From Cystobasidiopsis lactophilus (Eukaryota; Basidiomycota; Agaricostilbomycetes; Agaricostilbales; Chionosphaeraceae), in the NCBI GenBank assembly GCA_001599975.1, contig BCIO01000001.1, positions 2,952,293-3,016,292 on the forward strand: a stretch of 64,000 nucleotides of DNA. Direction: 5' to 3'. Below are positions 1-9,239 of the stretch, in pieces. Position numbers and translations under genes: made by a program. The notes beneath the pieces are model-generated. The model did no database searches and had not been told where the DNA came from. It was given only the letters and a program-made list of their open reading frames with translations. Position 1 is the first letter of the stretch. Each line of letters opens with the position of its first letter.

Positions 1-1675
1 TGAGCTCGGTGACCAAGCCGGTGTCGATGAAGACGAGCCGGGGTTGAAAACCCTGTGCGTTTAACTCGTCGAGCTTAGCCAGCCAAGCCTCCCGGTCGTG
101 CCCCACGGCGCGCAGCTGATGGGCAGTCTCTGTAGAGTCCGGAGGCGCCCCGAGCTCTTCTTCCGCGTGGCCCGTGAACCTAGCCAGCGCGCCCTGCAAA
201 AGCGACTTCGTCGTTGGCCGATAGAATTTGACCATGATGTTGCCAGGGTGCAAGTCGGCGTGCACAAAGTTGTCCAAGAGCAGCATATTCTGGAACATCA
301 GTACTAATGATCAACCTGGCAGTCGAAAGCGATAAGGATGGCCCTACCAAGAACGCGTCCAGTCCAAGGTTTGCGATGGCGTCGTCGTACGGGCCGCCAC
401 CTTCCTTGAGAAAGGCCCGCAGCGGCACCGCATCTTCGAACTCTTCCACTAGCACCTCTCTTGATGTGTATTCTAGCAGTGCGCGGGGAAAGGTGACCGC
501 CCGGCGATGGCGGAAGTGGTCTTCGAAGGTCGCCAGATTGCGCGCTTCCTGACGCAAATCAAGCTGGCTGACCATTAAAGAGCCAAACACAGTGACCTCG
601 TCGGGGAGGCTCAGCCACTGGAAGCCAGGCAGGACATCCAACAGCCGGGCACACCAGCCCATGATTTTCAGGTCGCGCCGGATGGTCACTGCCACATTGG
701 GGTGCAGCACTTTGATCGCCAGCTCTTTAGATGGCACGGCGGGCGGGGCGAAGTCTTCGGGGCTGGGCAAGACGGCGCGTGCCAACATGGACGACGGCGA
801 CGGGTCTTCTTGATGTTTGGGGCCCTCGTAGTGGCTTGGTATCAGATCGCTTTTCAATCGCGCCTTGTAAACCTGAAAGCCAATGACGACACTCATTACT
901 TGTTTTCCCGGTCAAAGGCAGTGCAGGATCGCGAACCTGGGCGACGGCGCCGCAGCCCAATGGCTTCTCGTTGAAGTGCTCAAAGATGTCTGCAAAAGGC
1001 CTCTGGAAAGCCCTTTCCAATATTCTCTTGGTGTATTTGATGGAATGCGGGCGGCCATTCGAGTGCAAGCGGCCAAACATGACGCAGAGCTCTTCAGGAA
1101 ACAGGTCCTTTCGCGAACCGGCCCATTGGGCAAGCTTTGGGCAGCCACAAGTAAGCAGAGCTTTCTCCTAGAAAAGGAAAACGAGGCACCTTGATGAAGG
1201 TGGCGCCGGCTCGCTCCATCTGGGCCACCAGCAAGCGGAACCACCATCGCGAAGTGCGTAAGCTCTTGTCCGGGTCGGCAGACCAGAACTCGAGCGCGAG
1301 CACTGGCGAGGTCAAAAGCACAGGGAGAAAGAGGCCGGCCAGATACAAGAAGCGCCGAAAGGTGCACAAGGGTTCCCACACGAAGCGGTTGAAGCGGAAG
1401 CCCACAATCTGCCACAGCCCTTGGGGTTGAGCCTCTCGCTCGGTCGGGTGCAAGGTCTTTCGAAGCTCTTCTTCGTGCTCATCCTTTGCAACGGGCCCCT
1501 CCGCCGACAAGGGGCGCGATAGCATCGGCCCAGCAAGGACGAGCGCAGTCGACGTCAGGCCGCCGACCAAGGCGACAGTTCGCCACCGAAAGCGGCGGAG
1601 CGCCAAGGGCCTCGCTGCAGAGCTGCTCGAGAGCTGTCGCCACGCGACAAAAGCCCTAATGGGCGGGCGGCGCAT
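1..1675 (-). CDS. ADCK2/Cqd1-type UbiB (ABC1) family atypical kinase, C-terminus cut by window edge
   Basis: A mitochondrial atypical kinase/ATPase of the UbiB family, whose ADCK2/Cqd1 branch is linked to coenzyme Q and lipid distribution. The chosen start at 1675 gives an Arg/Ser-rich, acid-free N-terminus typical of a mitochondrial presequence; an in-frame Met at 1777 would sit 2 bp from the divergent VPS25 start. Motifs seen in order are KLAQWAGSR (KxGQ region, about 1105-1135), PLGCGAVAQVYKARL split by an intron near 915, ELAIKVLHP with the nucleotide-binding Lys, VHADLHPGN (about 230-260, after an intron) and VFIDTG at about 15-35, standing for the metal-binding DFG. Introns have GT-AG ends. 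The usual KxGQ glycine is Ala here. The gene continues past position 1. Family is near certain; ADCK2 rather than COQ8 rests on the WAxxRxDLFP context. Confidence 0.88.
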
Positions 1676-1779
1676 ACCAACCTTTGGCCGATGCGCGGCA
1701 GGCTTCTTGAACTGGGAGGCAGCCCTAGCCCTTGGTCCAGGTCGGCCGCTCTGCAAACAGCAAACTCTGCGCTCCAATC
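1676..1779. promoter_or_regulatory. Divergent promoter between the UbiB kinase and VPS25
   Basis: Only 104 bp separate the inferred start codons of the leftward kinase gene and rightward VPS25, so both promoters and 5' leaders must share this stretch or reach into each other's coding region. I see no clear TATA box. This is inferred from gene placement only. Confidence 0.4.
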
Positions 1780-2666
1780 ATGAGCCAGCCAGACTTTGCG
1801 TTGGCCACTACGACCATCGCATCGGGGTTCGTTTTTCCCAGCATGCACAACTTCGTCCCGTTTTACTCGTAATTTTGGCCTCGTTTGTGGCGGCCTGGTC
1901 CACTACTCAAAGACCTTGCAGACGCCAGGAGCACCCAGCCACGCTGTCGGCGCAGATCCAGCAATGGGTGGCGATCATCGTTGCCTACTGCCGCCATCAC
2001 CGGTGCTTTCGTTTGGACTTGGGAGAAGGCAGCCTGACCCACGAGCTTTGGAACAATGCCGACCTCGCTAGTGAGACTTTGGCTTCGTCTCGACGCTCGT
2101 GCGCCTCTGATGGCTCTTGCTCAGGGTCCATCAGCCCCGACTTCCAGCGAGAGATTGTGGCGTCGATGGCGAAGTCAGGTGGGCAGCTGGCCACCCGCCC
2201 TCTCGGTAGCTCTATATCTCAGCTCACCTACAGGAGCCGCGATCTACGAAGTATCAACCAAAGGATCCTCTCCTGGCGCGTTCTATGTGCTGTTCCGACG
2301 TCCCGAAGAATGGGCTGAGCTCATTTATCGCTGGGTGGGCTTTTCCGCGGCTACTGCCCATGCTTCCACTGCTGAACTAGCGTGCCAGGTGATGGACAAT
2401 GGCCTCAGCAACTCCATCCTCACATTTTTCGAACTGACGACGGGCGGCGACCTCGCCGCACCAGCTGGTGAGCAGCAGCCTGGAGGATCTGGCGACCCGT
2501 GGGCTGACAGAGCTGCAAAGAATTCCATGACATGCCGCCCGCCGTTTTAAATTTGGCGTTGGCCCAGTTGGTCAAGACCGGGCGAGCTCAAATCTTCAAG
2601 GGGACAACCGAGGATGGCACCGGCGTCAAGTTCTTCTCCCCGTCCACGGTCGATTCCACATCGTGA
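1780..2666 (+). CDS. VPS25: ESCRT-II subunit Vps25
   Basis: Vps25 is the ESCRT-II subunit that recruits ESCRT-III (Vps20) to endosomes during multivesicular-body sorting. Six exons (1780-1868, 1922-2070, 2125-2178, 2234-2334, 2389-2467, 2521-2666) join in frame to 205 residues, the normal family length. Diagnostic pieces are FPSMHNFVPFYSRQ at the N-terminus (the PPxY/FYxRQ motif), QIQQWVAIIVAYCRHH, LWNN, FYVLFRRPEEWAELIYRW (second winged helix) and TGVKFF near the C-terminus. All five introns are 53-55 nt with GT-AG ends. The stop lies 11 bp from the stop of the convergent CLC gene. Confidence 0.95.
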
Positions 2667-2677
2667 TTGCACAGTCG

Positions 2678-5600
2678 TCACTCGTTGGCCCGGATGTACG
2701 CCAACCAAGAGTCTTTCTCAATGATCCTGCGGATATGTCGAAAGATCAGCACGGCGTCGTTCGGCGAAGTCAGTCATTCCTCTCACCCCTGATAGCCCCC
2801 ATCGCCGTCGTTGATGATCAGGTAGCGGCACCCAAGCTTGACAAAAAGCTCGTGGACGAGCTCCAAAGGAGAGTTGCCGCAGACGGAAATGGGGGCGGCA
2901 TCCATCAAGAGGCCGAGGTTGCAGCTCGAAGGCGTGGGAAGCGTGCCAAAGTGTTTCTCGTGGGACGGTGCGTTGAAGACGCACGGGGTCGATGCATCGA
3001 CTGCGTTCAGTTTGGAAAGGCCATACGCTGCAAGAATGGGCGAGCGCTCAAGGGGCGCCCAACATAATCACCGTAGTGGCACTCACCGAGCTCTTGGCAA
3101 GTGATGTAGCCGCGACAGCGCTTGTTGCCGTTGGGCTCGTTCTTGAGGACCGGGAAGCCAAGGACTTCGTCTTGCTGGGCAACCAACAGGTCGCAAAGTG
3201 ACCCGAATGTGTTGTCGTCTTCGAGAGAAATAGTGGGCGCCTTGAGATCCGCAATCTCATACGGGGTGGAAGAGCCAGGGTTTGACAGCTCAGTCTCCAG
3301 GTATGGCAGGCCGGCCTTGTGCAGCACCAGTTCGTAGATGGACATGGGCTCCACCGCATCGGCCGTCAGCTTCGCGCAAAGGATGCAGATCATGATCGGC
3401 AGAATCTCGGTCAAGGTGCCGGTCAGCTCGCAAACAATGACGGCGAGACTGCGATGGTGGCACGGTGAGCCGTCTGCCAAATGCCGGCAGCAGTGGGAGC
3501 TTACGAGATTGTAGACCTGGTGACACCGACCAGCGCCGCGACAGCACAGAGCAAGGCCCATCTACCGGGGAGGACACACTGCTGACCCGATGTGTTGGGG
3601 TCTTCGAAGCACTTTGCGAAGAAGGGAGAGTTGGGAAAGCGCACGAAGAGCAGCTCCACGACTGTACTGTGAAAGCTTGGTGCGTGAGCCACCCGCTGTC
3701 CCTACTGTTGTTGGAAAGTTGGACGGCGACTCACGCCATGGCTCTGCCCAGCAGTCCCCCGCATGCGAGAGAAGGAATAAAGACCCTGGGTCGCGTATAT
3801 CAACGAAGAATCGGACACGTAAAAGAGTTAACATACCCAGCCGGTACTGTGGAGAACATGCGTGTGAGACGACGGCGCAGACAGGGAGAGTCGGGAGAGT
3901 CCCTCACGTTTTATTCCGAAAGTGATGGTCGTTAGAACGAACTTGATGAAAAACGCCACACCCAAGGTGCCAAGCAGGGTGCGCGCCCCTTCCATGTCTT
4001 GATAACACAGAAGACGGTGGTCGTGTTTGCCGCATTCCTATTACACAGAGCCTAAGACGAGATGCTGCGCGCTGGCTGCGTGGCAACTCACAGAGAATAG
4101 CTCGGAGAGCAATGTCGGGCCCTCAACCGATGTGAAGGCATTGAGCTCGGAGACAGCGACTGATACGAACGCAATGAGAGCAACCTCCAAGATGGGCCGT
4201 CGGGCCATCCAGGTCTTGGCTCTGATCTTTGAGGCCCATGCGATGTTGCACTTGCAGAAAAGAGCGCCGCAGAGCCCGCCCAGGATGCCGAGCAAGGCAA
4301 ACCCGAAGAATTCTTGCCAGTAGTAGGTCTTGCTGAAGTCCACTGGGGGCATCGCAGGCGTGTCACGATCGGGCTCGCGAGGAGGTTGGTCGTCAACTCA
4401 CCCTGCAGCATAACAGTCTTCCCGTTTCCGAGCTACCGGCAGGAATCAGACACGGGGCTTCCCCTTTTTTTCGAGAGAAAAGGTCCTACTGGGTTGTAGG
4501 CTCGAAGCACCGTGTAGGCCATGGCACTGTTCGGGCCTTGAACGCTTGAGGGAGGTGCCGCGCTACTCCAAATGCAATCTTACCTGCAGATGAAAGCCCT
4601 CCACATGCACAGTTTGCCGAAGAAGTAGCTGGTCCTAGAAGGGGGATTGGGGCAAATGAGCCCTCAACAATGCCAAAAGAAATGTGCTTACTCCTCAAGA
4701 CTGAACAGAACTCCGCCGATTCTATGAAGTCGGATGACTTTAAACTAACTCCGTCACAAAGTGAGAGCGGTGCTGCTCACGGTGCACCAAAAGCGACCCC
4801 AACGCCAGCAGCACAAGCGGCAGACAGGATCTCCCGCCTTTTGCCTTCGTTGTGATTGTACTTGGCGAAAAATCTGGTGACGAGGTTTGCCACGCAGCCT
4901 GAGAACAACATCAGTGCAGTCTGAGAGGAAAGAAAGGACGATCCCCGTACACGCGATATGCACAAACTGAGCGGGAAACGTGTCAGAGGGTCCCGCGGAA
5001 GAGACCGCGGGCATTGCGCTCACTGGACCTTCTTTTCCAAGAGACAAGCCAGAGGCAACGCTGAGGGCCAAACCCAGCGACTTGACCTGAGATTTTCGTC
5101 GGTGTCAGTCGTGAACCAGACCATAAGCAGGCTGGTGAAATCACCAAAAGGGTGGACAATCCTAAGTATCCACGGAGCACGTAGCCAGAGAGGATGCTCT
5201 TGACTTCGGGGATGCCTGAGCCGGCAGCGTAATCTGCGACACCGGTCCTTGGCGTTAACGGCGCCCAGCACAGAATACGAACAGAGCTCCCTACACATGA
5301 CTTTGCGAGGAGGCTTCAAAGACAAAAGTGGGTCGGTAGAAGGCCAGAGGGCGTCTTTGATGGAGACCACATCGTCCGAAGAGGTGAGGTACACCGTGAG
5401 CGTCGAGGACAGCACAGCAAACAGGGTTCCGATGAAGATCATCAGGGAGTAGTCGACCAGCCAGTTGTCGACGGTGCTGGTGCCGTTCAGCATCTCGGAC
5501 CAGGTGCGCCACTGCGCGCTCTCACAAGCGGCCTTCGTGAGCCGCCAATTGCCCCGACAGTACCCGTCCTTGAAGTCAAACAACCAGGCTTCGGTTCGAG

Positions 5601-6173
5601 TGACAGCATAGGCCACAGAAGCGAACAGGACGGCCACAGCGCCCACAACGAACCACCCGGCGCTGCGGTCCCAAGCCACAACCAGCTTCCCTCGCCAGCC
5701 TTTAATCTCCTTCAACCGTCGCTTGCGCAAGTGCTCCTTGACTGTTGCTAAGTCACTGAGCCAATGTGCACGAAGCCTTCCAGTAAGGCAGGAAAGTCCA
5801 CTTGCCGCTGTCTGGCAACAAAGACGAGTGAGACGGGGACTTGGGCTTTGATAGCAGAGACAAGACGCGTACCGTGCAGCCAGTCTATTGATTGCATATC
5901 CTTGCTACATTTGCCCAAGGCAATGAGTTGATCAGTGGGCGACGACAGGAGGAAGGGGGCCTACGTGTGGGACCTTCCACCAATGCCGCTGACACCGAGG
6001 GCATATTCCATTTCGGCGTCGTAGTCTCTCATCCATGGTTCTTGATTAAGCTCGGGAGAGCCATAGAAGGAGGATCTAAAGGAGCGGCCGCGAAGCGAGA
6101 GCTGTCGCTTCAAGCGGCGCGTTGTGGAAGGGGTCCGAGGGGCCTCGAGCAGCGGCGAGCGCTCTGAAGACAT
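2678..6173 (-). CDS. CLC-family voltage-gated chloride channel or Cl-/H+ exchanger (Gef1-like)
   Basis: An intracellular CLC protein of the Gef1/CLC-3/5 kind, probably of Golgi, endosomal or vacuolar membranes. The N-terminus carries ERSPLL, a di-leucine sorting-type motif, then [16 protein letters not shown]. Membrane-core signatures are SLGKEGP followed after an intron by FVHIAC (about 4960-5060), which holds the gating glutamate, and [10 protein letters not shown] (about 4690-4720). Later exons give [20 protein letters not shown] and two CBS domains, the second containing [19 protein letters not shown] and ending [16 protein letters not shown]. Many introns of 50-60 nt interrupt the gene. 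The start at 6173 ([11 protein letters not shown]) is preferred over an in-frame Met at 6194. Channel versus exchanger cannot be settled because the proton glutamate was not located. Confidence 0.92.
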
Positions 6174-6313
6174 GACGCTGGACGTCGACAACAAAGCAAT
6201 CCAAAACCACAGCTACACTCAAAGGTCGTCGCGCGGAGACAAGGTAAATAGGCTGGATTGCATCGACCAAGCCGACTCCTTTCCTCTCCACCGAGCTCCA
6301 CCTCCTATCAGCC

Positions 6314-7310
6314 ATGGGCACCAAACTAGATGTCGGTGAGTGACAGAGCATTGTCACAATGCTATTGGCCGCTCTAAAGCCGGCGCCGTACAGCCAAGAA
6401 GCAGCACAGAGAGCGGGGCCAGCTCAAAGGGCGGGCGAAGCTGGGCCTGCTGGAGAAACACAAGGACTATGTCAAGCGGGCGAAGGACTACCATTCCAAG
6501 CAGGACAGGATCAAGGTTCTGCAGCGCAAGGCTCAAGAGAGGAACAAGGACGAGTTCTACTTCGGCATGGTGCGTAGTCTTAGTTTTTTCTGAGTGGCTT
6601 GGTAGCCCTGCTCATGCTGGCGAGCAGAACAATGAGCGCACTCAGGTGGGGCGGTTACTTTAAGTTCTGGCTTTTTGTGTCTAGCTCATCAAACTGCGGG
6701 CGACAGCGCGGAGTGCACCGAAAGGCTTCCTCCAACAAAGCTTTGCCCGAGGATACAGTCAAGCTGCTCAAGGTCCAAGACGCCAAATACGTTCAAATGA
6801 AGCGCACCAATGAACAAAAAGTAATGCTCCCTTTTTCAGGACGGAAAGAGCCATCGCTCACAGCCCTCTCCAAACCACAGCTCATCAAGCAGCTGGAGCA
6901 GGCGGTCGCCAGTAAACCCTCGGGCTCTCACACCATTTTTACTCCAGACCTCAGCCAATGTACGGCTCTCCATTTCTGGGCGTGTGACGCTTGGTTGACC
7001 AGCTCGCTTTCCAGTGCGGCGGCCCATCCAGGCAACGAAGAGACCTAAAAGCAAGCATGCCGGTCCAGAGACGGTAGACGCGGATTTGAAGCTAGAGGCC
7101 GAGCTGGCGGCCCGGAAGAAGCGGGAGCAAGCCCTGGGCGAAGTCCAAAGGGACCTCGAGGTCCAAAAGTCGCTGATGACAAAGGCTGGGCGCAAAGAGC
7201 TGGTCAAGCGCAAGAAGGGCGCGGCAGAGGGCGAGGGTGATGGCGGAGAACAGGCGGGGGTGCGGATAGGCCAGCGCCTTTTCAAGTGGCGACAACAGCG
7301 AAAGCGGTGA
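6314..7310 (+). CDS. UTP11: U3 snoRNP / SSU processome protein Utp11
   Basis: Utp11 is a nucleolar component of the small-subunit processome needed for 18S pre-rRNA processing. The second exon gives AKKQHRERGQLKGRAKLGLL and EKHKDYVKRAKDYHSKQDRI, ending in DEFYFGM, the classic Utp11 N-terminal block. Later exons give DTVKLLKVQDAKYVQMKRTN and a basic C-terminus ending RLFKWRQQRKR. The first exon appears to hold only about seven residues (MGTKLDV), joined across an intron ending at about 6399; this start is the least certain part. The stop lies 5 bp from that of the convergent NUDCD1 gene. Confidence 0.92.
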
Positions 7311-7315
7311 CCTGT

Positions 7316-8999
7316 CTAGATCCCTCGCACCAAAAGCACCCCGTCTTCGCACAGGATGACAATCCCTTGACCCGGCACATAGCAGCAGCCGCAGACGAGC
7401 CCAGCCTCCTCTGGGAGGCGCACGACGGCCTGGGGCGCGGTCTTGTCCTTGGCACCTGGCGGTGGCGCCACGTAGAGGTACATGTTGCCTGGCGATTCTA
7501 CGGCCAGACAGAACTTCGTGGTCGAGTGTAAGACGTACTTCAGGCGTAGAGAACGCTTGCTTGCGAGCACGTAGTTCAGGGCCTGGAGGCGCGAAAATCA
7601 GGGACGATCTCCAGCCTTTGCATTTGAAACTTCTCTTACCGGATAAAGACTCGCGTGGATCCACTGAGAGTCGAAGAAGAGTCCGTCCACATCGCGTTTG
7701 CTGACGAAAGAAGATTCGCCGCCCGGGGCCGTTGAAGGGAGCGGGCGCGAGAGAATGTGTTGCGCACCCAGCGAGCCCAGCACCGTGCCATTTGGCCCAA
7801 CTTGAGCAAGATAGATGAGGTCCGTCGAGCTTGTGCTGTCGATTGAAGCGTCAGTGCCCTCCCCCAAAATGGTGGCCGTTTGAAAAAAGTCGGTGGGCGG
7901 GCCCTCTTCCGTTGTCAGATGCTGCAGAACAGATTCCATCTCTTGCACCCTCCTTGGGTCGGGCTTTTCCTCCGGCTGAGCTTGGCCATCCGCAAATATC
8001 CCGTCCCACGACAGCGGCTTGACCTTTTCGAGACTGATACTCAGTTTGTGATCGATCTGATCCCACGTCCATGTCGAAGTGAGTGGCTCGATGGCGGAGA
8101 AAAGCGGTCTGGGTCCCAGGCAGCGGTTTTCCCCAAGATTCAGCTCGAGCGAAGAGGCGGTTAATACGACGGTCGGTTTGTCAACGACGTCCGAAAATGT
8201 CAAGGTGCAGGATTCAATATCTGTTTGAAGCATTCAGCCGAGCCTTTGTACCAGTATGGGTGGTGCTACCTTGCGTCCAGCTGTAAGCCACTGGCAGAGA
8301 TCCGTTGGCTGCCAGAAGTGGCGGCGAATTCGGAGGCGGCCCCGAGTTCTCCAAAGGCGCGTCGGTGCCCAAGAAGCATCCCTTGGGGTCCATGCGAACG
8401 AGGATAGGATAGGAAGCCGAAGGAAGCGTCCACACACAATCGAGAGCGCCTTGCCCATCGGCGTGCCACGCGAGGAGCTGAATGTCAAAGGAAGGCGAGT
8501 TGGCGTTGCGAAGGGAGATAAGCAGTCGAATCTGACTATCTACTGTGGACGCATGGTGTAGTTTGAACGGGGCTGACAGGGCGGTCCCAAGGCCCAGTTC
8601 CGGCAGGCGAGCCAGGTAGAGGCCTGCTCGACCATCCGATACAATCCACGTCCTTGACGACAATGGGAAAAGGTCTGGATACTCTAATGCCAGCTCTCCA
8701 GACTCGGGGCTGGGCAGAGCGAAGTGAGACTGAGGAGAGGACTTCGCTTGCGCTGAGCCGACTGCCAAAGTCCACGCCAAGCCGTCCGCATCCAACCACG
8801 CCACTTCGCACGATCCAGGTAACGGGTGCAAGTGGTTGAACGACGCTCGGCTGTGGGCTTCTTTGAAACCAAAGCTGTCCTTAAGTTTATGCCGCCCGCA
8901 TCCCAAATTTGAGACGACATCGACGTAAAGCCAAGTCTGCAACCGATATCCTTCAAAAGAAGGATTCAAGAGGGCCTTGTTGGTCGAGATGGCATCCAT
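7316..8999 (-). CDS. NUDCD1: NudC domain-containing protein 1 (CML66-like), CS/p23 domain
   Basis: A homologue of animal NUDCD1, an Hsp90 co-chaperone-like protein that binds beta-propeller clients. The N-terminus has NKALLNPSFEGYRLQ, matching human LLDPRFEGYKL. A beta-propeller-like region follows, then a CS domain around WTWDQIDHKLSISLEKVKPL (about 8020-8080). The C-terminal part includes RDVDGLFF (human HDVDALLW) and, after one intron near 7575-7635, YVLASKRSLRLKYVLHS. The protein is nearly full length against the human one. It is sparsely studied in fungi and its role here is inferred from the animal family. Confidence 0.85.
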
Positions 9000-9239
9000 T
9001 TTGACACAGTGGGCTGGCTACGATGCTGCGCAATGCCACACAGAATGAGCATGAATGAAGTGCACGCTCCTGCCGGCTGGCGAAGACGCGCGTGGCTTTC
9101 GTACAGGTCTTGAGAAGGATGTGTAGTCTGAAAGCGGGCAGAACACGACCGCACCACCAGCGAAGGCAATGAGCTTCGTCCGAGTTGGCTGCTTTGAAAG
9201 GACGAGCCCTGATCTCGAGCCAATCCTTTTCCTGCAAGC

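Noticed and set aside
1555-1848. Extended N-terminus of the UbiB kinase upstream of 1675
   Set aside because: It would overlap the first VPS25 exon, and the residues are unlike a targeting peptide, whereas the Met at 1675 begins an excellent mitochondrial presequence.
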